From assembly GCA_019509785.1 (NCBI GenBank), contig JAEKLQ010000039.1, positions 62,001-126,000 of the forward strand: DNA of 64,000 bases, given 5' to 3'. The position numbers and the translations under genes were made by a program. Origin of the DNA: Fibrobacterota bacterium. GTDB lineage: Bacteria > Fibrobacterota > Fibrobacteria > UBA11236. Positions 28,187-36,550 of this stretch are shown one piece after another. The notes beneath the pieces are model-generated. The model was not told the origin of the DNA. It worked only from the letters and a program-made list of their open reading frames with translations, and searched no databases. Within the stretch, counting starts at the first letter, position 1. Every line of letters starts with the position of its first letter.

Positions 28187-28870
28187 ATGAACTCATTCCC
28201 TCATAAGGCCGGCTCGCGCCTCCCTGGTTTGCTGCTTGGCGGAATGGTGGCGGGCGCGTTGGGCCTCGCCCTCGCCGCGGACGTCGACCCGTCCTCATCG
28301 TCCCGCGTGCCGTCCGATCCCGTGACGGGCAAAAGCGATACCTATACGCCGGGACTCGCGAATCCGGCCGCGGATACGGGCATGAGCTCGGCGACCGGAA
28401 CTTCCGGGACCGGCTCCCATGCTTCCACCGGCAAGTACGGTACGGGCGCGGAAGGCTCCGCTTCCCTCCCGCCCAACGTCACCCCCGGTTGGAAGATCCG
28501 CGTCTGCTCGGAAAAGACCAAGGCGGATCAGATCAACTTCAAATTCACCCCGGCGGGGAGCAAAACCTCGAAGGGAAGCGCGACGGGTGCGACCGGAAGC
28601 CCGTCTTCGACCGGCATGGGCGGTAGCGGCGCCGCTAACGACGCGTCCGATCAGACCGCCAGCTGGAGCCGGGGCGAGGCCTCGGAAATCAACCTGCCCT
28701 CGGCCGTGCGCGACGCGGATAAGATCCGCATCGAAGCCACGCCCTCGAAGAAGGACAAGAAAGCTTCGGTCTGCGTGATCTACGATGACCACGTGGCCAA
28801 GAAGATGAACTTCGACGATCGCGAGGTCAGTACGGTAAAGAGCTCCGATAACGGGGAGTGCGGCTGCTAA
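28187..28870 (+). CDS. Secreted Ser/Gly/Thr-rich protein, unknown function
   Basis: A signal peptide (about residues 1-31, with LLLGGMVAGALGLALA) is followed by low-complexity Ser/Thr/Gly sequence and two short ordered blocks: PGWKIRVCSEKTKADQINFK (about 101-120) and DKIRIEATPSKKDKKASVCV (about 182-201). Two cysteines in these blocks and the CGC at the C-terminus could form disulfides. AAGGAG lies seven bases before the ATG. The stop codon falls in a partial copy of the 18-base hairpin repeat that continues downstream. It may be the target of the neighbouring two-component system, judged from position only. Confidence 0.6.
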   Translation: MNSFPHKAGSRLPGLLLGGMVAGALGLALAADVDPSSSSRVPSDPVTGKSDTYTPGLANPAADTGMSSATGTSGTGSHASTGKYGTGAEGSASLPPNVTPGWKIRVCSEKTKADQINFKFTPAGSKTSKGSATGATGSPSSTGMGGSGAANDASDQTASWSRGEASEINLPSAVRDADKIRIEATPSKKDKKASVCVIYDDHVAKKMNFDDREVSTVKSSDNGECGC

Positions 28871-28960
28871 AGCAGCTTCGGCTGCTAAAGCAGCTTCGGC
28901 TGCTAAAGCAGCTTCGGCTGCTAAAGCAGCTTCGGCTGCTAAAGCAGCTTCGGCTGCTAA
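28858..28960 (+). repeat. Tandem array of cUUCGg hairpins
   Basis: Five perfect 18-base units AGCAGCTTCGGCTGCTAA occupy 28871-28960, preceded by a partial unit that encodes the end and stop codon of the upstream gene. Each unit folds as AGCAGC, loop TTCG, GCTGCT: a six-pair stem capped by the very stable C(UUCG)G tetraloop. Neighbouring units can also pair in the alternate register GCTGC-TAAA-GCAGC. Each unit has an in-frame TAA. Confidence 0.9.
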
Positions 28961-29066
28961 GGCCGGGCGGCTAGGAAAATTCGGGGGCGGGCGGTCCGGC
29001 CGGAAACGACCCGCCCCATTCTTAAGCCCGCTTGTCCCGGCCCGTCCGATAGCTACCTTTTCCCGC

Positions 29067-29909
29067 ATGTCTTGCATCGTCCTGCTTACCGATTTCGGAT
29101 CGGCCGACTGGTTCGTCGGCACCTTGAAAGGTGTCATCGCCTCCATCGCCCCCAAGGCCCAGGTGATCGATCTCTGCCATGACATCCCTCCCGGGGACGT
29201 CAAGGCCGGGGCCTTCGCCCTGCTCACCTCTTACCGGTACTTCCCGCGCGGCACCATCTTCGTGGCGGTGGTCGATCCGGGGGTGGGAGGACCGCGCGAC
29301 GCGATGTTGGCCGAAGCCCATGGCTACCAATTCCTAGGCCCGGACAACGGCGTCTTGGCCTACGCCCTCTCCGGCGGCCCGCCCGGAACCGGAGGGGCCC
29401 GCCATGCGCCTTTCCGGCCCGTTATCGCCGAGGCCCCGCCTTACCGGCTGCGCGCCATCGAGAATCCCGAATACCGCCTGCCCGATGCCTCGGCCACCTT
29501 CCACGGCCGCGATATCTTCGCTCCCGCGGCCGCCCACTTAAGCCTCGGCAAAACCCCGGGTTCCTTCGGCCGCAAGAAGGACACCTTCGTGGAATTGCCC
29601 TTCCCGGTACCCTATATGGCGAAAGGCGCCGTGGTCGGGGAAATCGTGCATATCGATCGCTTCGGGAACGCCATCACCAACGTGACCCCGCGCGATCTGG
29701 AGTCCCTCCCCGAGAAAAAGCGCAAGGGCGCCATCGCCTTGGTCTCCAAAGGAAAAGCCTTCCCGCTGTCGGCCTTCTACGCGCAGGCGGGCGCCGGGAA
29801 GAACGCGGCGGTGCCGGGGTCGAGCGGATTCCTGGAACTGGCGATCTCGAACGGGAACGCGGCCAAGAAATTCGGATTCAAGCGCGGCGATCCGGTCAAG
29901 GTATCCTAG
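29067..29909 (+). CDS. S-adenosyl-L-methionine hydrolase (DUF62 / SAM hydroxide adenosyltransferase family)
   Basis: This family uses water or halide to split S-adenosyl-L-methionine into adenosine (or 5'-halo-adenosine) and methionine. The 280 residues carry the full motif series: IVLLTDFGSADWFVGTLKGV at the N-terminus, FVAVVDPGVGG (about 69-79), FLGPDNGVLAYAL (about 89-101), FHGRDIFAPAAAHL (about 144-157) and IHIDRFGNAITNVT (about 195-208). The substrate-binding Asp residues are present. No signal peptide, so cytoplasmic. It stands alone; why this organism degrades SAM cannot be read from context. Confidence 0.92.
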   Translation: MSCIVLLTDFGSADWFVGTLKGVIASIAPKAQVIDLCHDIPPGDVKAGAFALLTSYRYFPRGTIFVAVVDPGVGGPRDAMLAEAHGYQFLGPDNGVLAYALSGGPPGTGGARHAPFRPVIAEAPPYRLRAIENPEYRLPDASATFHGRDIFAPAAAHLSLGKTPGSFGRKKDTFVELPFPVPYMAKGAVVGEIVHIDRFGNAITNVTPRDLESLPEKKRKGAIALVSKGKAFPLSAFYAQAGAGKNAAVPGSSGFLELAISNGNAAKKFGFKRGDPVKVS

Positions 29910-30214
29910 AGTAGCAAGGCCCGGCCGGGAGAGAACGACCCTGATCCGGGTTACGACGGCAACCGGGCCCAGGTAACCTGCGCGCTACCTAGCTCAAGAT
30001 CTTTCCGGAACCCGGGCTCGCATCGAAGCCGGGGAAGCCGCATGGCGGCACGGGTCGGGGCCGCCGCCGGCCTCGGAGCGCAAACTTCGGAAAGCGGATC
30101 CGGGCGCGGAATCGCAAGCTTCTAAGGAAGCTATGCCGCCCGGGCCGATGCCGGGTGGATCAAGCAGGGTGAAAAGTGATATCTTATGGTATCGGATCCG
30201 CTTCGCGAGGTGTC
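29910..30214. other. Gene-free 305-base region
   Basis: GC-rich sequence with several short stems, such as AGCTTC/GAAGCT at 30117-30132, but no uridine tract, recognisable RNA family or credible frame. It separates the SAM hydrolase from the phosphatase gene. Confidence 0.5.
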
Positions 30215-31018
30215 ATGCGGGATAAGTACGGCGAATACCTGGGCGCGGCCATCAAGGCCGCCGAAGAAGCGGGCGGCATCGCGCGCAGCATGCAGCACGC
30301 GCTCCGCGATATCCGCTACAAGGGCGAGAAGGACGTGGTGACCGAAGCCGATCTGGCCAGCGACGCCGCCATCCGCAGGAGCCTCTCGGCGGCCTACCCC
30401 AAGCACAACATCGTTACCGAAGAAGAGGCCGCCCTCGATCAGGGGAGCGAGTTCACCTGGTTCGTGGATCCCATCGACGGAACGGTGAATTATTCCCGGG
30501 GATTCCCGCTTTGGGGCGTGTCCATCGGCCTCCGCCGCAAGGATGCCGTCGTGGCCGGTTGCATCTGGCTACCGGCCCTGGAAGAGATGTACACCGCCAC
30601 GCTGGGCGGCGGGGCTTACCTCAACGGCAAGAAAATCCAGGTGAGCGGGGTGTCCGAGCTCCGCAAAGCCATCATTTCCCACGGCGATTTCAACGTGGGC
30701 GCGGACGACGCTATCCGCATGGAGCTCAACGCCAAGAATCTGGAGTCCCGCGGGCGGGCGGCCGCGGCCTTGCAACGGGTCAAATGCCTGGGTTCCGCGG
30801 TGGTGGAAAGCGCATTCGTCGCCGCAGGCCGCATGGAAGCCTACTGCATGCTCGCCATGCATCCCTGGGACGTGGCCACGGGTTGCCTGCTGGTGACCGA
30901 AGCCGGAGGCAAGGTATCCCACCTCGACGGCGCCGCATTCGATATCGAAGGGAAGGATGCCCTGTTCTCCAACGGCATCCTGCATGAGCAGATGCTGAAC
31001 GTGCTGAAACTGGGTTGA
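30215..31018 (+). CDS. Inositol monophosphatase family protein
   Basis: Magnesium-dependent sugar- or inositol-phosphate phosphatase. Motifs: DVVTEADLASD (about residues 40-50), TEEE (about 68-71), WFVDPIDGTVNYSRGFP (about 82-98) with the metal-binding DPIDGT, and HPWDVATGCLLVTEAGG (about 216-232), where WDVATG corresponds to the WDxAAG box. The start at 30215 follows GCGAGGTG; an in-frame extension to 30176 has no ribosome site. At 267 residues it fits the family. The substrate may be inositol-1-phosphate, fructose-1,6-bisphosphate or another phosphate ester. Confidence 0.93.
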   Translation: MRDKYGEYLGAAIKAAEEAGGIARSMQHALRDIRYKGEKDVVTEADLASDAAIRRSLSAAYPKHNIVTEEEAALDQGSEFTWFVDPIDGTVNYSRGFPLWGVSIGLRRKDAVVAGCIWLPALEEMYTATLGGGAYLNGKKIQVSGVSELRKAIISHGDFNVGADDAIRMELNAKNLESRGRAAAALQRVKCLGSAVVESAFVAAGRMEAYCMLAMHPWDVATGCLLVTEAGGKVSHLDGAAFDIEGKDALFSNGILHEQMLNVLKLG

Positions 31019-31022
31019 GACC

Positions 31023-31424
31023 CTATTTATCCTTGTCCGACATGGACGGGTCCAGCAAATCGCACACCTTCTGGAGCAGCCCGTTCGGGCTGAAAGGCTT
31101 GGGCAGGAAATCGGCTTCGGCGTCCCAGACTTCGATCTGCACGTTCACGTCCGCATTGTAACCGGAGATGTAGAGGACCTTCATCTCCGGTCGTTTGGGC
31201 CGCAGGAAACGGGCCAATTCCATGCCGTTGACGCGGGGCATTACCAAATCGGCGATCAGCAGATTGATGGGACCTTGATGGGTTTCGGCCACGGACTTGG
31301 CCTCATCGCTGTCCTTCGCTTCCAGAACGTGGTAATCGTTGATTTTCAGGATTTCCTTGACCAGGGTGCGATTGGACGCGATGTCGTCAACCACCAGGAT
31401 CGTCGGCTGCTTTTCCGTTCCCAT
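31023..31424 (-). CDS. Stand-alone receiver (CheY-like) protein
   Basis: The 133-residue protein is a single receiver domain: TILVVDDIASNRTLV at the N-terminus, phospho-acceptor Asp in LLIADLVMPRVNGMEL, the Thr/Ser switch replaced by VLYISGYNAD, and the conserved Lys in FLPKPFSPNG. There is no output domain. The start at 31424 follows GAGAGGT; an earlier frame start at 31451 lacks one. It converges on the phosphatase gene. Its relative at 34122 has the same layout. Confidence 0.9.
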   Translation of the reverse strand: MGTEKQPTILVVDDIASNRTLVKEILKINDYHVLEAKDSDEAKSVAETHQGPINLLIADLVMPRVNGMELARFLRPKRPEMKVLYISGYNADVNVQIEVWDAEADFLPKPFSPNGLLQKVCDLLDPSMSDKDK

Positions 31425-31627
31425 TGGACCTCTCTTGTGCCGCGCTTCCACGCGTCACCCGCGTTCTACCCGGGGCGTTCAGGTATGAAAACTAACTTAT
31501 TCCCCAGGCCCACACACCAAATAGAGCGCGTTCTTGCGTCCTAGGGTTCCCATTAATTGATGGATGTATAAGCCGCCAGCGTTCCCTATTCGGAGCTGGC
31601 GGCACGGGACCTATTCACGGGCCCGCC

Positions 31628-32503
31628 TTATGTCTTGAAGCAGGACAAGCGGTTCGAGCGCGTGGAGTGCTTCAGTCTTTTGAGGGCCTTCTCTTTGATC
31701 TGGCGCACCCGCTCCCGGGTGAGGTTGAAGCGCTGGCCTATCTCCTCGAGAGTATATCCGGTGTCCACGCCGATTCCGTAGTAGAGCCGGACCACCGCCT
31801 CTTCGCGGTCCTCGAGGGTGCCGAGAACCCCCTGCACCTCCCGCTTCAGGCTTCCCGCCAGCACCGGTTCCTCGGGGCTTTCGGCGTTGTCGTCCTTCAG
31901 CAAGTCGCCCACCTTGCCTTCTTCATCGGCCTGCAAAGGCGATTCGAGGGAGATGGGATTGGCCGAAAGCTGCAAGCACTCGCGGATTTCGTTCTCATCC
32001 AGGTTGAGATGATAGGACAACTCCGAATGCGAAACCGAGCGGCCCAACTTCTGTTCCAGGCGCGCGCCGGATTTGCCCAGGCGGTGGATGGCGCTCACCC
32101 GGTTCAGCGGCACGTTCAAGATGCGCGATTGCTCGGCCAGGCATTGCAGGATCGCCTGGCGGATCCACCAGACCGCGTAGCTGATGAACTTGAAATGCTT
32201 GGTCTCGTCGAAGCGCTTGGCGGCCCGGATCAATCCGAGGTTGCCTTCGTTGATGAGATCCGTCATCGGCAATCCCTGGTTCTGGTAATTGCGGCAGACG
32301 GAGACCACGAATTTCAGGTTGGCGCTGATGAGCTTGTTCAACGCGCGGCGATCGCCCTGGCGGATGCGCATGGCGAGGTCCGCTTCCTCGCTCAGGGACA
32401 AGTTCTGATTCTTGCTGATTTCCCGGAGATAGAGGGAGAGGCCCGAATCATCCGCTACGAACTTGAGGGAACGCTCGGAACTCGAGGATTTTGGGTCGGC
32501 CAA
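31628..32503 (-). CDS. RNA polymerase sigma factor, RpoD-like, without region 1.1
   Basis: Region 1.2 (DSGLSLYLREISKNQNLSLS), region 2 (NLKFVVSVCRNYQNQGLPMT through FISYAVWWIRQAILQCLAEQ), region 3 and region 4 with helix-turn-helix TLEEIGQRFNLTRERVRQIK are all present. From the chosen TTG at 32503 it is 291 residues, close to the short primary sigma factors of Bacteroidota-type bacteria. That TTG has AAAGGAG six bases upstream; the frame extends to a TTG at 32545 with no such site. It could be the primary sigma factor or a group 2 paralogue. Confidence 0.92.
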   Translation of the reverse strand: MADPKSSSSERSLKFVADDSGLSLYLREISKNQNLSLSEEADLAMRIRQGDRRALNKLISANLKFVVSVCRNYQNQGLPMTDLINEGNLGLIRAAKRFDETKHFKFISYAVWWIRQAILQCLAEQSRILNVPLNRVSAIHRLGKSGARLEQKLGRSVSHSELSYHLNLDENEIRECLQLSANPISLESPLQADEEGKVGDLLKDDNAESPEEPVLAGSLKREVQGVLGTLEDREEAVVRLYYGIGVDTGYTLEEIGQRFNLTRERVRQIKEKALKRLKHSTRSNRLSCFKT

Positions 32504-32771
32504 GGTTGGCTCCTTTCCGAAACCCTCCCAATCAAATTTTCTCAACCCCGTGGCGCAAGGGAATTTGAGGAACTCGGCGATCCTGCGTTTTTTGGCCTCG
32601 GAAGCGCCCCTTTTCGCGGAAAAAGCCGGATCGGAAGGGAGATTAGCAGGGATGGTTTTCCCGGCAGCCTCGCAGGGTATACTCTCCGTTTGTTCGAAGC
32701 AGCCGCCCTCGTGAGCGAAATAGTCCGCCCGGCCACGTAACCGATTCGCCCGCGCATGCGTCTAAGGCATC

Positions 32772-33056
32772 ATGCCCGAAAACCCGCATTCATCCACGCC
32801 CCGCGCCATCGGCATCCTCTTCGCCAGCGGGATCCTGATCGTCTTCGCCGGGTTGGCGGGCTTAGGGGCTACCGCGATTTCGGTCGCTTCCGATTCCGGC
32901 GAGGGCGCGCCTGCGCCCGCGGTCCTGCATGCGAACCGCAATACCGATCGAGTCAATGACAAGAACGGAGTCGCCGATGCTTCCGGCCGGATCGCGAAGC
33001 TTAAGCGGGTAGCCGCAGGCGATACGACCCTGCGCAAAGGGCGCATAGCCCCCTAA
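32772..33056 (+). CDS. Small single-helix membrane protein, unknown function
   Basis: A 94-residue frame with a polar N-terminus (MPENPHSSTPR), one strong hydrophobic helix (residues 12-38, AIGILFASGILIVFAGLAGL) and a charged tail (NRNTDRVNDKNGVADASGRI). Only a weak AAGG lies upstream. It is divergent from the sigma factor gene. The helix supports a real gene, but there is no family match. Confidence 0.4.
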   Translation: MPENPHSSTPRAIGILFASGILIVFAGLAGLGATAISVASDSGEGAPAPAVLHANRNTDRVNDKNGVADASGRIAKLKRVAAGDTTLRKGRIAP

Positions 33057-33142
33057 AGCCCCGGATCTGCCCCAGCAATGGCGAATTCCGCGCGAAATCG
33101 TATCCGCTTTTGGGATGGGATGGAAAAGCGTTTATTGAACTC

Positions 33143-34060
33143 ATGTCTCGATCGCTGGTCTATGCGGCTTTGCTCCTTCTCGTTGGCTGCGCCAATGATA
33201 GGATGATGTTCCGCGCCAAGCCGGCCAATGCGGCGTCGCCGTCGGCGGCGCTGGATGTGCAAGGCGCCTCCGGGCCCATGCGCTTGGCCGTAGGCGACGA
33301 GTCCCGCCAGGTGGAAATGCGCGGAAACGACAGCCTGGTCCTCACGGGCACCGCCAAGGATAGCCGAGGGATCAAAGACATCGCCTTGCAGGGTAACGCC
33401 GTGGTGACGTGCAGCGATCCCGCCACGGGCGCGACCTTCACGCGCTCGACGGGTTTCCTGCGCCGGCACGTGCCGGGGACGCTCCTGAGCGGCAGCGTTC
33501 CTTCGCAAAGGGATTCCCGCTTCGTGCTGCGAGTCGGCGATATCGCGCGCTTGTGCCCGGGCGAACGCCTCGAAAGCGCCGTCGGCCAGGCCCGGCTGCA
33601 GGCTTCCAATTATCACGGAGATGCGGCCTCCACGCCTCATCTGGAATTCCGCATCGCGGTCGGCGAAGCGGCGGCCCAGGCTATTCCCATGCCCGGGGCC
33701 CTGCCTGGCCCTCTGGCCGGCCGGGCCTCCACCGCCACAGGATTCGCCCCTGAGGGCGGCGTAGGAGGCTCGGGGTCCCAACCCCATTCCGGCCCCGCTG
33801 TTTCAACGCCCGCGGCGGCCCCGATGGCCCCGCGCATGTGCCCGCGTTCCGCCGGGCCCGGGCGCGCGGCGGAAAAGCGCGCCACGGGGGAAACGCCGGG
33901 CGGCGAGTGCCTGGATACCCCCGTACCTTCCATGTCACCCCCCGCCTCTCCCCCCACCTCGCGGGTCTCTTCGCCCCGCGGCGGCTCGCGGTCTGGCGTT
34001 TCGTCGCGCGGCGTTTCGACGGTATTTGACCCGGCGCGCGCTATGCCCTACAATGGGTAA
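33143..34060 (+). CDS. Predicted lipoprotein with a Pro/Ser/Gly-rich tail
   Basis: MSRSLVYAALLLLVGCANDR gives a clean lipobox (LVGC, Cys at residue 16). Residues about 30-180 look ordered and beta-rich (MRLAVGDESRQVEMRGNDSL, HLEFRIAV), with two cysteines that may pair. From about residue 185 the sequence is Pro/Ser/Gly/Arg-rich and probably disordered. The start at 33143 is chosen for the signal peptide; the frame opens at 33110. Function unknown. Confidence 0.55.
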   Translation: MSRSLVYAALLLLVGCANDRMMFRAKPANAASPSAALDVQGASGPMRLAVGDESRQVEMRGNDSLVLTGTAKDSRGIKDIALQGNAVVTCSDPATGATFTRSTGFLRRHVPGTLLSGSVPSQRDSRFVLRVGDIARLCPGERLESAVGQARLQASNYHGDAASTPHLEFRIAVGEAAAQAIPMPGALPGPLAGRASTATGFAPEGGVGGSGSQPHSGPAVSTPAAAPMAPRMCPRSAGPGRAAEKRATGETPGGECLDTPVPSMSPPASPPTSRVSSPRGGSRSGVSSRGVSTVFDPARAMPYNG

Positions 34061-34121
34061 ACCGGAAGGCACTACCGCGAAACCGCATGCGGCCGGGCCC
34101 TACGGCGTATCCGAAGGATTT

Positions 34122-34499
34122 ATGCATTTCGAAACGATTTTGTTGGTCGAAGACGACGGTTCCCTCCGTAGCGTGATGAAGCTGTTCCTGGAGCATTCGG
34201 GCTTCGGGGTATTGGAGGCGGACAACGGCGTCGATGCTTTGTTCATGAGCGGCCAGCATCCTGGCCCCATCCACCTGCTTTTGACGGACGTGGAGATGTC
34301 GCCCATGAGCGGTCCCGAACTGGCGGAGCAGGTTCTGCTCCACCGGCCCGAGACCCAGGTGCTTTTCATGTCCGGGAACAGGCAGCCCGAGGATTTGTTC
34401 AACGACATGTGCCTCTTGAACGCCCGCTTTCTGGGCAAGCCGTTCAATCCGAGTACGCTGCACCATACGGTGCGGCAGGTGCTGGGGGCCCCCGGCTGA
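34122..34499 (+). CDS. Stand-alone receiver (CheY-like) protein
   Basis: A 125-residue single receiver domain: TILLVEDDGSLRSVM, phospho-acceptor Asp in LLLTDVEMSPMSGPEL, and Lys in FLGKPFNPST. The stretch GPIHLLLTDVEM is of the kind found in receivers attached to hybrid kinases. GAAGGA lies upstream of the ATG at 34122. The next large frame (SelO-like) begins before or just after its stop, so the two may be co-transcribed and functionally linked. Confidence 0.9.
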   Translation: MHFETILLVEDDGSLRSVMKLFLEHSGFGVLEADNGVDALFMSGQHPGPIHLLLTDVEMSPMSGPELAEQVLLHRPETQVLFMSGNRQPEDLFNDMCLLNARFLGKPFNPSTLHHTVRQVLGAPG

Positions 34500-36457
34500 G
34501 CGGGGTCGCGCGACAGCCCGGACGCCGCGGCGCCCGGGCGTCCTCCGAGGCCCGGCGGGGACCGTCGTCCCGCTCCTTCGCTTGGAAATCCCCGGCGTCC
34601 AGGCCCGGCGCGCGGCCGCCGTCCGAACGGGAAGGTTCCGGCGCGGATCCTTACGCGCGTTTCCATCGCCTCGACGGATCGCATCCTTGGCGCGAAGCCG
34701 CCCCGGACGGTTTCGTGGATTACCCCGCGCGTTACCGTCCCGGCGGACGCGTGGCCTATTTCAATTTCCCTTTGGCGCGCGAACTGGAACTGGTCCCTTC
34801 CGGCCATCCCGCCCGCCTGAACGCGCGGCTGGAGACGCGCATCTTGGAAACCTTCTCCCTGCAGATCATCAACGAATACGATCTGGCCCATCCGGAACGC
34901 GTGAAGGGCGCGCGCGTCAAGCCGAACCCCTTTATGGCGACACGCTACCTGCAATTGCAGCATAAGGACAAGCGCGGGCGCACCTCCGGCGACGGGCGCA
35001 GCATCTGGAACGGCAGCCTGGAAGCCAACGGGATGAGCTTCGACGTCAGCAGCCGCGGCACCGGCGCCACCATCCTTTCCCCCGGCGCCTCCGAGGCCGG
35101 CAAACCCCTGCCGACGGGGGACGAGGTCCATGGCTACGCATCGGGTACCGCCGACTTGGACGAGATGCTGGGCTCGGCGCTGATGTCGGAAATATTCTAC
35201 CGCCAAGGGATCCCCACCGAGCGCTGCCTGGCGGTGATCGATTACGGGGACGGAACCTCCATCGGCGTGCGCACCGCGCCTAACCTCATCCGCCCCGCGC
35301 ATATCTTCCGTTACCTCAAGCTGGGCCTGCGGGACGGGCTGGAGCGCTCGCTGGCGCATTTTTTCGATCGGCAGGAAGCCAACGGCATTTGGAAGCTGCC
35401 CGCGGGACGCGAAGCCCGCATGGCCGCCGGCCTCGATCGCATCGCCCGATCCTACGGCAAGCTGGCCGCGGTGATGGAAGAGGATTACATCTTCAATTGG
35501 CTTTCCTGGGACGGCGATAACGTGCTCGCCGACGGATCCATCCTCGATTACGGATCCATCCGCCAGTTCGCGGCCAAGTCGGACAAGTACCGGTACGAGG
35601 ACGTAGATCGCTTTTCCACCTGCCTCACCGAGCAGCGTTATTGGGCACGCCTGATGACGCAGGCCTTCGCCCAGGCCGCCGATTTCATCCTCACCGGGAC
35701 CAAGAAGCCGCTCAAGGGTTTTCGCGAGGCGGCTTGCCTCCGGGCTTTCGACGCCGCCTTCGGCGAAGAGCGGGATCGACGCCTACTGTGGCGCCTGGGC
35801 TTCGACTCGTCCAGTTGCGAACGCCTGCTGGCGACGGCTCGCGGCTCGATCGCCGAATTCCGCCGCGCCCTCGCCTATTTCGAGGACCTCAAGGTCGCCA
35901 AAGGCCCCGAGCGCCTTCCCGACGGCATCACCCATCGGCCCGTGTTCCTTATCCGCAGCCTTTTGCGCGAGCTTCCCCGCTTCTGGTCGCGCGCGGGCCT
36001 TTCCGCCGATCTGGATCCGGATCGCTTCTGCCGCATCATGGCCGCCTCCTACGCGGCCAAACGCGACTTGGAAGTGTCTCCCGCCCGGGCCGCGCATACG
36101 CGCGAATTCCAGGAGGGCTACCGCAAGCTGATGCGCCTGGCCGCCGAAGGATGCAAGGAGGCCGTATCCCCGGAGCAAATCTTGTCGGTGCTGGCCGAGC
36201 GCTCATCGGTGATCAACCATCCCCACCGCCTCACGGGGGACGGATTGGTTTGGATCATCAACCAGGTGATATCCCTGAAGGACAAGCTGGGGTGGGCGGA
36301 ATTGCAACAGGCCATGGACACCTTCATCGATTCGCAAGTGCTCATTCCCGGCCAATGGCGGCCGCTTCCCGACGCGGACCTCCGCTCCTCCCGCCCCAAG
36401 GGCCGGCTGCTGCGCAAGATCCGGCAGGACCTGAAGAATTACCGCGAGACCGTTTGA
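34409..36457 (+). CDS. Divergent SelO/YdiU-like pseudokinase (putative protein AMPylase)
   Basis: SelO enzymes have an atypical kinase fold and transfer AMP to Ser/Thr/Tyr of target proteins. Matches to that family, in order: FNFPLARELEL (34760-34792), SGDGRSIWNGSLE (34988-35026), a FDVSSRGTGAT segment, ALMSEIFYRQGIPTERCLAV (35177-35236) like the SelO LGIPTTRAL block, APNLIRPAHIFRYL, and NVLADGSILDYGSIRQF (35520-35570) with the Asn and Asp-Tyr-Gly that hold metal. Similarity is clear in order but distant in sequence. Start uncertain: GTG at 34409 overlaps the receiver gene by 91 bases and its first 70 codons look non-native; GTG at 34715 is another option. C-terminal 200 residues are helical. 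Confidence 0.6.
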   Translation: MPLERPLSGQAVQSEYAAPYGAAGAGGPRLSGVARQPGRRGARASSEARRGPSSRSFAWKSPASRPGARPPSEREGSGADPYARFHRLDGSHPWREAAPDGFVDYPARYRPGGRVAYFNFPLARELELVPSGHPARLNARLETRILETFSLQIINEYDLAHPERVKGARVKPNPFMATRYLQLQHKDKRGRTSGDGRSIWNGSLEANGMSFDVSSRGTGATILSPGASEAGKPLPTGDEVHGYASGTADLDEMLGSALMSEIFYRQGIPTERCLAVIDYGDGTSIGVRTAPNLIRPAHIFRYLKLGLRDGLERSLAHFFDRQEANGIWKLPAGREARMAAGLDRIARSYGKLAAVMEEDYIFNWLSWDGDNVLADGSILDYGSIRQFAAKSDKYRYEDVDRFSTCLTEQRYWARLMTQAFAQAADFILTGTKKPLKGFREAACLRAFDAAFGEERDRRLLWRLGFDSSSCERLLATARGSIAEFRRALAYFEDLKVAKGPERLPDGITHRPVFLIRSLLRELPRFWSRAGLSADLDPDRFCRIMAASYAAKRDLEVSPARAAHTREFQEGYRKLMRLAAEGCKEAVSPEQILSVLAERSSVINHPHRLTGDGLVWIINQVISLKDKLGWAELQQAMDTFIDSQVLIPGQWRPLPDADLRSSRPKGRLLRKIRQDLKNYRETV

Positions 36458-36550
36458 CGCGCTAGGCGCCCCGATCGGTCGCGAATCCCGCGCGAAAAGC
36501 TTCCCCTGCGGCCCCTTAAACGATTAAGTTTACCCGCGACAGGAGGGCCC

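Noticed and set aside
28295-29227. A minus-strand frame with AALAAE repeats
   Set aside because: The repeat is only the reverse reading of the cUUCGg hairpin array and the remainder is antisense to two plus-strand genes.
33637-33957. Minus-strand frame over the Pro-rich tail of the lipoprotein at 33143
   Set aside because: The Pro/Gly/Arg-rich composition on both strands is uninformative; only the plus-strand frame has a signal peptide and lipobox.
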